Shown here: piece after piece, positions 6,536 to 14,023 of the stretch
Layout: the number at the start of each line of letters is the position of its first letter
Position numbering within the stretch: the first letter of the stretch is position 1
Origin: JAHHTP01 sp964587555
GTDB lineage: Bacteria > Bacillota > Clostridia > Oscillospirales > Ruminococcaceae
Length of the DNA stretch: 15,008 nucleotides
Reading direction: 5' to 3'
Assembly (NCBI GenBank): GCA_964587555.1
Contig: CAZPLR010000046.1
Span: forward strand, 1-15,008
Notes under the pieces: generated by a model
Told to the model about the DNA's origin: nothing
Database searches by the model: none
What the model saw: the letters and a program-made list of their open reading frames with translations, nothing else
Made by a program: the position numbers and the translations under genes

Positions 6536-8398
6536 TTACAAATGTTTAACGGCGGTCATGCGTTTACCATACCGCAGATAACGGATCACCGACTGGATGC
6601 TGTCGTACAGATCCTCGTATCGCGACTGGGCAAACAGCCACTCAGATTGGCGGTTGAACGCGAACCAGAGCGCCTTGTTCTCCTCCTTTAACGCCGCAAC
6701 CTCGTTGGCGAGCGCCTCATAGGCAGGAATATCCGCCATCGCCTGTTCGCGCGTTTCATATGCGCCAACCCGCTGCAGCTCCAGCTTCCTTGCCGCTGCG
6801 ATACTGCGTTTGATGTCAAATAGGAACACCCTGTAAGCAAGCTCGTTGCGCTGCGGCTGCAGGGGTGAGAAATACGCATACGCCTGCTCAAAGATTGCTC
6901 TGCTTTGCGCAAATTTCTCCTTTAATTCCGCATCCGCCGGGAGGGATGCATCCTGCCAAAACGCACTGCATAACCGGTTGCCCGCGACAAAGCGATGCTC
7001 GTACCAGAACGCCGATGGCTCGTCTCCGCGCTCACGCGGCAAAAACGGCATATCGTAGTCAAATAATGCCTCGTATTCCTTCATGTCGATTTCTAAGCCA
7101 AAGAACAACCGGTAATAAAGCTGCGCAGTCTGCGTCAGGCTTAAGCTTGCCTTGCTGTTCCAAGAGAACATCGCGGCGCAGTAGATGCCAAACCAGTTTT
7201 CCTCCCGCAGGTTCATCCCGCCGTCACACCATGCGGACATGATCATTCCCTCCGAGTCCGGTCCAGCCTGCATCGCTTCCAATTTTGTGTTCAGGTAGGA
7301 AGCAACGTGCTGCGGCAGAAAACGGTTCCAAGAGTGCGTCGCCGGCGAAAGAATGAACTTCTTTCCTCTTTCCATCAGCGCGTCAAGGTTATCGTAATGC
7401 TCCCGGCAGGCATAGTCCCAGTAAACAAAGGTGATGTCTTGCGGCATTTCGTTGATCGCGTCAAGCTTTAATTGATAGTCGCCCCAGATCGGGGTGTACA
7501 TGTCGCTGTACATCATCATCTTTTTGCCCTTGGACGCCAAATGGTCGTGCATCATGATAAAATGCCCGTTGAAGATTTTCGCCGCTTCGTCCTTGTCAAA
7601 CTGCTGCGTGTAAGGGTCTACCTCGTCGCCGCCGACATGAATATATTCGCTTTCACCAAATACCTCGACCGCCTCATCCAGCATCTGTAGGACCATCTTT
7701 TTGACTTCGTCCTTGCGCGCATCCAGCGCGCTGGCGGCAGAGCCATCCTTATTTTTCATCATCAGCTCTTTAAAATCCGCCAAGGTGCTGTTTTTATCCC
7801 AGTGTCCCAAGGTATTGATGATCGGGATGATCTGCACGTAATAGTCCTTTGCATATGCGCATATTTCCTTCCACTCCGCCTGCGGAACGGGATCAGAAAA
7901 GCGTCCGGAGGTCGGGATGCAGGCAAACTGCATGGTATCCTCAATATACGGCATATATAGGTTGCACTTTACCTCGGATAAACGGCGAATGATCTCTTTA
8001 AAATTTTCTTTGGTCGATATCTGCCCACGCGAAATGTCGTCTGAAAAGCCCCGAATTTTCATATCCGGAGAATCGACGATCACACAGCACGGAATCGTCC
8101 CTTCATTCAATAACGCCAGCTGCCGCAGCGACGCCAGCGCATAGTACACTCCATTCGGCGCGCTGTAAGCAACGCGGACGCTCTCCGCTTCGACGGTAAG
8201 GGAATAATCCTCCCTGCCAAGCGCAGCGTCGTAAACGGCTTCCACCCGCTTTGCGCCATGATACGGGAAAATCTCCTCTGCCTTCGGTACAAGCGACTGA
8301 ATCTGCGCGGAAATCCCCCATTCCTTCGCCGCAATACCTCCGGAAAGCAGCGTTACGCTTTTCGGCTGCGGCACTAAACTCGTTACATATTCCTTCAT
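6536..8398 (-). CDS. Glycoside hydrolase family 20 beta-N-acetylhexosaminidase, cytoplasmic
   Basis: 620-residue enzyme expected to remove terminal beta-linked N-acetylglucosamine or N-acetylgalactosamine by substrate-assisted catalysis. The N-terminal 100 residues resemble the GH20 accessory domain (PNGVYYALASLRQL, 81-94). The catalytic barrel starts near 113 (KIRGFSDDISRGQ) and holds the Asp-Glu pair D258-E259 in YIHVGGDEV, the family hallmark. YWDYAC and SAWCDGG further on fit later barrel strands. The C-terminal part (about 480-620) is helical and of unclear role. No signal peptide is seen, so it should act inside the cell on imported glycans or muropeptide fragments. The region usually reading HLSDDQ is replaced by YMPYIEDTMQF (148-158), so this is a divergent branch. 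AGGGG lies 8 bases before the start. It has its own promoter and terminator. Confidence 0.88.
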   Translation of the reverse strand: MKEYVTSLVPQPKSVTLLSGGIAAKEWGISAQIQSLVPKAEEIFPYHGAKRVEAVYDAALGREDYSLTVEAESVRVAYSAPNGVYYALASLRQLALLNEGTIPCCVIVDSPDMKIRGFSDDISRGQISTKENFKEIIRRLSEVKCNLYMPYIEDTMQFACIPTSGRFSDPVPQAEWKEICAYAKDYYVQIIPIINTLGHWDKNSTLADFKELMMKNKDGSAASALDARKDEVKKMVLQMLDEAVEVFGESEYIHVGGDEVDPYTQQFDKDEAAKIFNGHFIMMHDHLASKGKKMMMYSDMYTPIWGDYQLKLDAINEMPQDITFVYWDYACREHYDNLDALMERGKKFILSPATHSWNRFLPQHVASYLNTKLEAMQAGPDSEGMIMSAWCDGGMNLREENWFGIYCAAMFSWNSKASLSLTQTAQLYYRLFFGLEIDMKEYEALFDYDMPFLPRERGDEPSAFWYEHRFVAGNRLCSAFWQDASLPADAELKEKFAQSRAIFEQAYAYFSPLQPQRNELAYRVFLFDIKRSIAAARKLELQRVGAYETREQAMADIPAYEALANEVAALKEENKALWFAFNRQSEWLFAQSRYEDLYDSIQSVIRYLRYGKRMTAVKHL

Positions 8399-8450
8399 CC
8401 TTCATTCCCCTTTTTGCTTTGTGAAAAGCCCGCTTGCTTCTCTTTTGTCT

Positions 8451-8479
8451 AGTATAACACACCCCTTTGGAAATTGCAA
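8451..8479 (-). promoter_or_regulatory. Promoter of the hexosaminidase gene
   Basis: On the minus strand TTGCAA (8479-8474), a 17-base spacer and TATACT (8456-8451). Transcription should start near 8444, about 46 bases before the start codon. The gene is thus a single-gene unit. Confidence 0.82.
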
Positions 8480-8484
8480 GAAAA

Positions 8485-8520
8485 AGCAGCCGCGCTCGTA
8501 TAACAAGCGACTCGGCTGCT
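8485..8520 (-). terminator. Terminator of the small-protein gene
   Basis: AGCAGCCG (8485-8492) pairs with CGGCTGCT (8513-8520). Inner arms CGCT and AGCG extend the stem past a three-base bulge. On the minus strand TTTTTCTT follows. It sits about 70 bases past the stop of the gene at 8593-8787 and just upstream of the hexosaminidase promoter, separating the two units. Confidence 0.8.
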
Positions 8521-8592
8521 CTCTATCCCGCTGTTTGATTTTTATCCGGATCGACGTCCCGGCGCCTGACTTGAAAGTATTATTTTACAGAC

Positions 8593-8787
8593 TTACCTTC
8601 CCGCGCAAAATCTTTTGGTGCCGTCATATACCTTAACGATGTTCTTTTGCAGAATGGTATCAACAATCGGTCCGCCGACAGTTCGGATGTTTGCTTGATA
8701 GGCTGAACCCTGACAATATATCTTCAAGATATACGCGATTTCGCCTGTGTTGAGTAAAACTTTGTCAAATGGATGTAATTCAGACAT
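8593..8787 (-). CDS. Small conserved-looking protein, SH3-barrel-like (DUF4926-like)
   Basis: 64-residue protein without membrane segments. The body reads as short alternating beta strands: FDKVLLNTGEIAYILKIY (7-24), AYQANIRTVGG, and DTILQKNIVKVYDG near the end. This pattern resembles small SH3-like or DUF4926-type proteins that often sit in accessory gene clusters; the match is from memory. A good AGGAG site lies 9 bases before the ATG, and the gene has its own extended -10 promoter and terminator, which argues that it is real. Function unknown. An in-frame extension upstream of the ATG is not needed. Confidence 0.65.
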   Translation of the reverse strand: MSELHPFDKVLLNTGEIAYILKIYCQGSAYQANIRTVGGPIVDTILQKNIVKVYDGTKRFCAGR

Positions 8788-8879
8788 TGGATACCGCTCC
8801 TTTCTCCGTTTATCAGTCTGGTGTTTCTTTTTCTATTCTGGCTGGTTTTGGCTGCCCCTCCCCTTCTATTCATTCGTAT

Positions 8880-8885
8880 ATTATA
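8880..8885 (-). promoter_or_regulatory. Extended -10 promoter of the small-protein gene
   Basis: On the minus strand TGG-TATAAT, an extended -10 with a perfect hexamer, about 90 bases upstream of the start codon. The -35 region (near GCTTCC) is poor, as is common for extended -10 promoters. Confidence 0.6.
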
Positions 8886-9216
8886 CCACAAAAAATGGCA
8901 ATGGAAGCCTGTCGTTCCTGATTTTTTACGATTTTCATCCATTTGCCCAAATTTGGAAAACCGTCTTTTCTAAAGCTAAGAATATTGAAAAACTGCCTGT
9001 TGTTCTGCTGATATTATTTTAACAAATTGTTCACTGCTTGTTTTTCTCTTTTTATGGTATCGCAGAGGAAGCCATATTACTGCGCGCAGATTTATCTCAT
9101 CGAGCGCAGGCGAATCTCTTCCGTTTGTGCAGGCAGACCAATCAAATGGCTTTGAATGATCAGAGCAGGATACAAGAACTCCATTGCAGCCTGCTCTTTC
9201 TATCTATATGCGTTTT
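8886..9216. other. Gene-free stretch downstream of the aminotransferase
   Basis: About 330 bases with no frame that has a ribosome site or protein-like composition. It contains a 10-bp palindrome CCAAATTTGG (8947-8956) and a stem of AGAGCAGG (9162-9169) with CCTGCTCT (9190-9197) around a 20-base loop. The latter lies about 20 bases beyond the aminotransferase stop and may be its terminator, but on the minus strand no T-tract follows. No tRNA or known RNA motif is recognised. Confidence 0.6.
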
Positions 9217-10392
9217 TTACCGGTTCTGTGCGATAAAGCCCTCTACCCCTGCTTTCAGACGGTTTAATCCCTCGATCAGCAATGCTTTTGGGCAGGCGAT
9301 ATTCATTCTCAAAAAGCGATTGCCGTTTCCGCGGTAAGCGCTGCCGCGCGAAAGGAAAAGCCCCGCTTCCTTCCGCAGATATTCCTGCAAGGCGTCGCTG
9401 TCATCCGTAAAGGAGGAACAATCCATCCAAAGCAGATAGGTTGCGTCCGCCGCAAGCAGCTTGACCTGCGGTAAATTCTCCCGCAGGAAGCACGCTGTAA
9501 TCTCCCTGTTTTCATGAATATACTGCCGCAGCGCATCCAGCCATTCTCCGCCTTCGCTATAAGCAGCGACGGTTGCCGCAATCGCAAACGCATTCGCGCC
9601 GTTTAGCTCGTCGACCGAAAGACCGCGCGCGATCCTTTCGCGCAGCAAACGGTTCGGCACAACCACTGCCGCGCTTTGCAGCCCAGCCATGTTAAAGGTC
9701 TTACTTGGCGCAATGCAGGTGACGCTGTTTTGCGCAAACTCTTCCGAAAGCGAAGCATATGGGATGTACACACATCCCGGATCTGTGAGATCGCAGTGTA
9801 TCTCATCCGACAGCACCAGAACATGGTGCTTCAAGCAAAGCGCGCCGATCCGCCGGAGCGTTTCACTGTCCCAGATCCTGCCGATCGGGTTGTGCGGGTT
9901 GCAGAGGATGAATAAATTGGTCTGAGGCAGCGCAAGCTTCCGCTCCAAATCTGCAAAATCGATTTCATAACGTGCGCCGTCATAACGCATCTCGCTGGTC
10001 AGCGGATTACGTCCGCTGTCGCTGATCGCGCGGTAGAAGCAATCGTAGACCGGAGACAAGAGTGCCACATTGTCGCCCACCTCTGTCACGCGCTTTACAA
10101 TGCTTGTTACCGCAGGTATCACGCCGATGCAGAATAAAATCCAGCTTTTCTTCATCTGGTAATGATGTCGCGTTTCCCACCAAGAGCAGATCGCCTGATA
10201 ATAGCTTTCCGGCAGCGTGTTGTAGCCATAAACGCCATGCTCCGCCCGTTTCAGGATAGCAGCGGTGATCTGCGGTGCGGTTTCAAAATCCATATCCGCC
10301 ACCCACATCGGCAGCTCGTCCTTTGCAGCCAGATCCCACTTGACTGCATTGGTATTGCGGCGGTCTATTACGGTATCAAAATTATACTGCAC
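9217..10392 (-). CDS. PLP-dependent aminotransferase, MalY/PatB (cystathionine beta-lyase) type
   Basis: 391-residue fold-type I PLP enzyme. The opening with RRNTNAVKWD (11-20) and LPMWVADMDF (27-36) is the MalY/PatB signature. Further marks are YGYNTLPESYY (55-65), CNPHNPIGR (164-172), SDEIHCDL (195-202) and the PLP lysine K231 in APSKTFNMAG. Relatives cleave cystathionine or cysteine C-S bonds, and some act as aminotransferases; which applies is not visible here. It is the last gene of a three-gene operon, 20 bases after the lipid kinase stop. The start codon is GTG, with AGAGG about 9 bases upstream and no competing ATG nearby. The link to lipid genes is unexplained and may be no more than co-transcription. 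Confidence 0.9.
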   Translation of the reverse strand: MQYNFDTVIDRRNTNAVKWDLAAKDELPMWVADMDFETAPQITAAILKRAEHGVYGYNTLPESYYQAICSWWETRHHYQMKKSWILFCIGVIPAVTSIVKRVTEVGDNVALLSPVYDCFYRAISDSGRNPLTSEMRYDGARYEIDFADLERKLALPQTNLFILCNPHNPIGRIWDSETLRRIGALCLKHHVLVLSDEIHCDLTDPGCVYIPYASLSEEFAQNSVTCIAPSKTFNMAGLQSAAVVVPNRLLRERIARGLSVDELNGANAFAIAATVAAYSEGGEWLDALRQYIHENREITACFLRENLPQVKLLAADATYLLWMDCSSFTDDSDALQEYLRKEAGLFLSRGSAYRGNGNRFLRMNIACPKALLIEGLNRLKAGVEGFIAQNR

Positions 10393-10412
10393 CTTAAAAC
10401 CTCTTTCTATCC

Positions 10413-11297
10413 TTAAACCGTTTCCGACTGTTTTTCTCTCACATGTGTTAAAATCTGATACTTTGTCACACCAAGGATCGTTTCGCCATCGATTTGAATC
10501 GCCGTCGGACGGTCAAATTCCACCGTAACCCCGTTTCCGGAGAAGATATGTACCAACTTTGTGATTTTCACATGCTCGCCGGAAAAAATTTTCGGGAATG
10601 CGATCAGGGTACGCAGCTTACCGGCACCATTCATCACCATTGTGGAAACGGTGCGCTTCTGGGAAAGCCGGTCCTGCGCCGGAGTCGGCATCATGCCGCC
10701 GCCGTAGTATCTGCCGTTCATCGTTGGCGCGAGCCAGACCTTGCGGTATTCGTGTTTGACGCCGTCGACTGTGACAACCGCATTGGTCGGATGATAGTGG
10801 AACAAAAGCCCTTTGATCGCAATAGCGGTGTAATTGATCGGCTTATCCGACGTTTCCCGCAGCTTATCACCGACCTCACAGCAGTAACCGTCGATCCCGT
10901 AACCGATCCCGTTCAGGAAGAAGCTTTTCTTCCCATTCACCACGACCTGCGGCAGATCAACAAGATACCGATTGATGCAGACCGGCCTCTCGCCGCGCTC
11001 TTTCCCCAAATCCTTCCAGAAATCATTTCCGCTTCCGCAGGCATAATAATAAATATCGCGCCCCTGCGCAAACGAAAGCCCTTCGTTGATGAATCGGTTG
11101 AGCGTACCATCGCCGCCGCAAAGCATCACCGGATCCTTCTCCGGCAGCGCGGCAAAGTATGCCTCGTAGGATTCGAGCTTTGTCATATCCACAAATTCAA
11201 GCTGATCCTGCGGCATAAGCGCTTTGACTGTCAGCGCCCCTTTTTCTCCTTGGCTGTTGTTGGAATACGGATTATACAAAACGTGATAGATTGCCAT
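10413..11297 (-). CDS. Diacylglycerol/lipid kinase family protein (DagK/YegS-like)
   Basis: 294-residue cytoplasmic or membrane-associated kinase expected to phosphorylate diacylglycerol or a related lipid with ATP. Visible are YNPYSN at the N-terminus, the nucleotide-binding CGGDGTLNRF (60-69), and ACGSGNDF (86-93), the standard order of the DAGK catalytic domain. A C-terminal beta domain ends with IQIDGE. The start at 11297 follows AAGGAG; the frame extends to 11345 without a ribosome site and would overlap the upstream gene. It lies 26 bases after the acyltransferase stop. With PlsC upstream, the product phosphatidic acid is shared: one enzyme makes it by acylation and the other by recycling diacylglycerol. 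Confidence 0.9.
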   Translation of the reverse strand: MAIYHVLYNPYSNNSQGEKGALTVKALMPQDQLEFVDMTKLESYEAYFAALPEKDPVMLCGGDGTLNRFINEGLSFAQGRDIYYYACGSGNDFWKDLGKERGERPVCINRYLVDLPQVVVNGKKSFFLNGIGYGIDGYCCEVGDKLRETSDKPINYTAIAIKGLLFHYHPTNAVVTVDGVKHEYRKVWLAPTMNGRYYGGGMMPTPAQDRLSQKRTVSTMVMNGAGKLRTLIAFPKIFSGEHVKITKLVHIFSGNGVTVEFDRPTAIQIDGETILGVTKYQILTHVREKQSETV

Positions 11298-11323
11298 ATG
11301 TCTTTTATCTCCTTCTGTGTATT

Positions 11324-12076
11324 TTATTCTTCTTTTAACCGCCAAAACTCGCCTGCGGAAAGCGCACCCTCCATCAACGTACGTATCTGATCCCCAATCT
11401 CGGCAGTCCGAAGCTTTTCAAACGAGGAGACTGGCAGCGTTTTTATGATCTTCATTCGGACAGCGGAACGGTGCAGCGGATAATTTTTGTGGATCGCTTG
11501 CGTCCCCTCCACCGTCATGACAACGATCGGGACCTGCGCTTTTTGCGCGATCTTTAACGTACTGTTATGAAACGGCAGCAGCGTACCGTCATAGCTGCGC
11601 GTTCCCTCCGGATAGACCGCAACCGAAACCCGATCCGTCTGCAGCAGCTCCGCCGCACGGGTGATAGTCTTTACCGCTTTACGCGGGTTTTCCCTGTCGA
11701 TCGGCATAAATAAGCAGCGGCGGATGATCCTGCCAAATATCGGCACCTTGAAATTCTCCGGCTTGGAGATAAACGCCAGCTGATACCGCCTTAAAACATA
11801 CCATGTTAAAATCGGATCAAACTTAGAACGATGGTTGCAGACCAGCAAAAACCGCCCTGTCTTTGGAATATTTTCAATCCCGCTGAGCCTCACCCGGATG
11901 CGAAGCAGTTTCATACAGAGCGCGGTTGCGCTGTAAAGCAAAAAGCGATAATAAGGGCTGTCCTTTTCATACTCCCTTTTGGGATTTACCAAAAGCGCGC
12001 TGACCGAAAGCAGCAAAATATACAGTGCCAATATACCGAATACAACAATAATAAGCCAGAGGATCACCTTTCCCAT
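11324..12076 (-). CDS. plsC: 1-acyl-sn-glycerol-3-phosphate acyltransferase (PlsC-like)
   Basis: 250-residue membrane-bound enzyme that transfers an acyl chain to lysophosphatidic acid to give phosphatidic acid. An N-terminal hydrophobic segment (about 3-30) anchors it. The acyltransferase HX4D motif is NHRSKFD, and the glycerophosphate-binding motif is YPEGTRS, both in proper order. LFMPIDRENPRKA between them fits the third block. The start at 12076 is chosen because the protein then begins with the membrane anchor and lies 60 bases from a consensus promoter. The ribosome site is weak (AAGGCGGG about 12 bases upstream). The frame stays open back to 12430 but would run through that promoter and the divergent one. 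First gene of the operon with the lipid kinase and aminotransferase. Confidence 0.87.
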   Translation of the reverse strand: MGKVILWLIIVVFGILALYILLLSVSALLVNPKREYEKDSPYYRFLLYSATALCMKLLRIRVRLSGIENIPKTGRFLLVCNHRSKFDPILTWYVLRRYQLAFISKPENFKVPIFGRIIRRCLFMPIDRENPRKAVKTITRAAELLQTDRVSVAVYPEGTRSYDGTLLPFHNSTLKIAQKAQVPIVVMTVEGTQAIHKNYPLHRSAVRMKIIKTLPVSSFEKLRTAEIGDQIRTLMEGALSAGEFWRLKEE

Positions 12077-12131
12077 ATCAAGCGTCCCGCCTTTCCAAGG
12101 GTTGATCTCATCGCAGTTACGCCCTACTGAC

Positions 12132-12160
12132 ATTGTATCACAAAATTCGACGCTTGTCCA
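12132..12160 (-). promoter_or_regulatory. Promoter of the plsC operon
   Basis: On the minus strand TGGACA (12160-12155), 17 bases, TACAAT (12137-12132), with TGA before the -10 (extended). It is divergent from the ECF transporter promoter, with a 14-base palindrome, G A6 T6 C (12166-12179), between the two. Confidence 0.82.
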
Positions 12161-12190
12161 GACAGGAAAAAATTTTTTCAAAAGATATAC

Positions 12191-12219
12191 TTGCATTTTT
12201 GGAGCAGACGCGCTATAAT
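12191..12219 (+). promoter_or_regulatory. Promoter of the ECF S-component / P1 peptidase unit
   Basis: TTGCAT (12191-12196), 17 bases, TATAAT (12214-12219). Transcription should start near 12226, which gives a leader of about 77 bases. Confidence 0.82.
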
Positions 12220-12226
12220 ACCGCTT

Positions 12227-12279
12227 GGAAGGTTTCGCCCTTCCGGAATATATTGCGCTATATTCTCCAAAGAGGAGAA
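12227..12279 (+). promoter_or_regulatory. Structured leader of the ECF S-component gene
   Basis: Three stems in a row can form: GGAAGG (12227-12232) with CCTTCC (12239-12244); GAATATA (12246-12252) with TATATTC (12259-12265); and TTCTCC (12263-12268) with GGAGAA (12274-12279). The second and third share bases and exclude each other. The third also carries a GGAG that resembles a second ribosome site, upstream of the true AAGGAGG at 12288-12294. It matches no riboswitch class I know; a switch function is inference. Confidence 0.4.
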
Positions 12280-12302
12280 ATAACAGCAAGGAGGAATTGA
12301 AT

Positions 12303-12917
12303 ATGCAAACACCCACCCACAAGAAGATGGATGTAAAGTATCTGTGCGAATTAGCGCTGCTTACCGCCATCGTCATTATCATGGCGTTCACGCCGCTGGG
12401 GTATCTGAAAACACCGTTTGCCGAGATCACATTTATAGTGGTACCCGTCGCAATCGGCGCGGTTCTGCTGGATCTAAAAGCAGGCGCTTTTTTAGGGCTT
12501 GTTTTCGGGCTGACCAGCTTTGCTCAGTGCTTCGGCATGAGCGCGTTCGGCACGCTGCTTTTACAGATCAAACCGGTGCAGACCTTTATCGCCTGCGTCG
12601 TTCCGCGCGTTCTTGTCGGCGTTGTCCCAGCGCTTCTTTACCATTGGCTGAACAAGCACGACAAACACGACACATGGAGCATCGCAGTAAGCTGCCTTGC
12701 AGCGCCGCTGACCAATACCCTGCTCTACTTAGGTGCGATGTGCCTGTTTTTCCAAGACAACGTCATGGAAGCGTACAGCTATACCGGAAAGGGCGGCCTT
12801 GTATTCTTAGGCTGGCTGCTTGCCTCGGTCGCCATCAACGTCGTCTGCGAAACCGTTTCCAGCGTTTTAATCGGCGGAGCCGTCTGCAAAGCGTTAAAGA
12901 AAACGATCAATAAGTAA
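12303..12917 (+). CDS. ECF transporter substrate-binding (S) component, possibly pantothenate (PanT-like)
   Basis: 204-residue integral membrane protein with about six hydrophobic segments (roughly 13-31, 40-57, 60-78, 92-113, 126-150, 165-195). S components bind a vitamin and dock on a shared EcfA-EcfA'-EcfT module, which is not in this window. The stretch VAIGAVLLDLKAGAFLGLVF (49-68) followed by GLTSF resembles S components that I recall next to pantothenate or coenzyme A genes in Clostridia, hence the PanT suggestion. The evidence is similarity from memory only. The start at 12303 follows AAGGAGG; an in-frame ATG at 12225 lies at the transcript start and has no ribosome site. The next gene starts 52 bases downstream. 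Confidence 0.82.
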   Translation: MQTPTHKKMDVKYLCELALLTAIVIIMAFTPLGYLKTPFAEITFIVVPVAIGAVLLDLKAGAFLGLVFGLTSFAQCFGMSAFGTLLLQIKPVQTFIACVVPRVLVGVVPALLYHWLNKHDKHDTWSIAVSCLAAPLTNTLLYLGAMCLFFQDNVMEAYSYTGKGGLVFLGWLLASVAINVVCETVSSVLIGGAVCKALKKTINK

Positions 12918-12920
12918 TTC

Positions 12921-12948
12921 AACGGCAGGTCAAGGACGACCTGCCGTT
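12921..12948 (+). terminator. Intercistronic terminator-like hairpin between the S component and the P1 peptidase
   Basis: AACGGCAGGTC (12921-12931) pairs perfectly with GACCTGCCGTT (12938-12948) around AAGGAC. The T-run is only four bases (12947-12950), interrupted by GATAAAAGG. It lies directly before the ribosome site of the peptidase gene. No promoter is seen between the hairpin and that gene, so it probably lets part of transcription through and sets the ratio of the two products, or protects the upstream message. Confidence 0.65.
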
Positions 12949-12969
12949 TTGATAAAAGGAGACTGCACT

Positions 12970-13935
12970 ATGAAGGAAATCAGCATTTTTGATATTGCCG
13001 GCGTAAAAATCGGTCACGCGCAGGATGAAAAGGCGGCGACCGGCTGCACGGCAGTCCTATTCCCTTCCATCTGCCCGGCAGGCTGTGACATCCGGGGCGG
13101 CGGTCCCGCCTCCCGCGAAACGCCGCTGACCGATCCGCGCATGAACTGCGAGGGATTAAACGCCGTTCTGCTCTCCGGCGGGAGCGCGTTCGGGCTTGAC
13201 GCGGCAGGCGGCGTAATGCGCTATCTGGAGGAACGCGGCATTGGGCTTGACGTCGGGGTCACAAAGGTTCCTCTGGTCTGCGAAAGCTGCGTATTCGATC
13301 TGGCTGTCGGCGATCCGTTCACCCGTCCGGACGCAGCGATGGCTTATGCCGCATGCGAGGACGCAGAAAACCGCATTCTAAAAGAAGGAAATGTCGGCGT
13401 CGGAACCGGCTGCACCGTCGGTAAAATGTTGGGCGGAGACTTTGCGATGAAGAGCGGCGTCGGCGTTTATGCCGTACAGGTCGGAAAAATTCAGGTCGGC
13501 GCTGTCGTTGCGGTCAACGCGGTCGGCGACGTATACGACGTGGATTCCGGCAAGGAGATTGCAGGACTGTTAAGCGCGGACAAAGCGTCGCTGCGCTCGA
13601 CCGAGCAGGTCTGCTATGCGTTCATCGAGCAGCCGCAAGCACAGTCCTTTGCCACAAATACGACCATCGGCTGCGTGATCACCAACGCCAAATTTGACAA
13701 GGCGCAGATGAACAAGATCGCCGCAATGGGCTCAAACGGCTATGTGCGCGCCATCCGCCCGGTCAACATGACCGCCGACGGCGATAGCCTGTATGCCGTT
13801 TCGGTCGGGGAAGAGACCGCCTCGATCGACGTGGTCGGCACGCTTGCGTCCTATGTGGTCGCAAAGGCGGTAAACCGCGCCGTGCTGACCGCCAAAAGCG
13901 CCTACGGCTTGAAAGCCGCCCGCGATTTAAACTGA
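12970..13935 (+). CDS. P1-family self-cleaving peptidase (DmpA/BapA/ThnT-like)
   Basis: 321-residue Ntn-type hydrolase. Members are made as inactive precursors and cut themselves just before a nucleophilic Ser or Thr. Here the expected site is N230-T231 in SFATNTTIGCVITNA, as in ThnT, which cuts between Asn and Thr. Other family marks are GPASRETPLTDP (45-56), LLSGGSAFGLDAAGGVMRYL (67-86) and GNVGVGTGCTVGKMLGG (140-156). Known relatives cleave amino-terminal D- or L-residues, beta-alanyl peptides, or pantetheine. No signal peptide is seen, so it acts in the cytoplasm. The start at 12970 lies 8 bases after AAAGGAG; the frame could begin at TTG 12949, which lies in the hairpin. Being transcribed behind an ECF S component, it may process the imported compound. 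The exact substrate is not shown by the sequence. Confidence 0.9.
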   Translation: MKEISIFDIAGVKIGHAQDEKAATGCTAVLFPSICPAGCDIRGGGPASRETPLTDPRMNCEGLNAVLLSGGSAFGLDAAGGVMRYLEERGIGLDVGVTKVPLVCESCVFDLAVGDPFTRPDAAMAYAACEDAENRILKEGNVGVGTGCTVGKMLGGDFAMKSGVGVYAVQVGKIQVGAVVAVNAVGDVYDVDSGKEIAGLLSADKASLRSTEQVCYAFIEQPQAQSFATNTTIGCVITNAKFDKAQMNKIAAMGSNGYVRAIRPVNMTADGDSLYAVSVGEETASIDVVGTLASYVVAKAVNRAVLTAKSAYGLKAARDLN

Positions 13936-13954
13936 CCCGCTTTGTGCAAAATAA

Positions 13955-13994
13955 AATCCGCCCGGACTGCTTTTCTTTGCAAACCGGGCGGATT
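13955..13994. terminator. Bidirectional terminator between the P1 peptidase and the 14024 gene
   Basis: AATCCGCCCGG (13955-13965) pairs fully with CCGGGCGGATT (13984-13994). The plus strand continues CTTTTGTT and the minus strand TTATTTTG. It lies between two convergent genes and can end both. Confidence 0.9.
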
Positions 13995-14023
13995 CTTTTG
14001 TTATGGAAAGCTCTGCTACACGC

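Noticed and set aside
9038..9337. Plus-strand open frame of 99 codons
   Set aside because: Overlaps the end of the aminotransferase antisense, has no ribosome site and no protein-like pattern.
10494..11390. Long open frame (298 codons) on the plus strand
   Set aside because: It lies antisense to the lipid kinase, whose GGDGT and GSGND motifs are on the minus strand. The antisense frame has no ribosome site and a histidine/arginine-rich, shadow-like composition.
12166..12179. A6T6 palindrome between divergent promoters as a regulator site
   Set aside because: A homopolymer run is palindromic by default. It more likely bends DNA or boosts promoter activity, and no specific regulator site can be argued.
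12077..12430. Upstream in-frame extension of the plsC gene
   Set aside because: It would cross both divergent promoters and overlap the start of the ECF gene. The shorter form begins with the expected membrane anchor.
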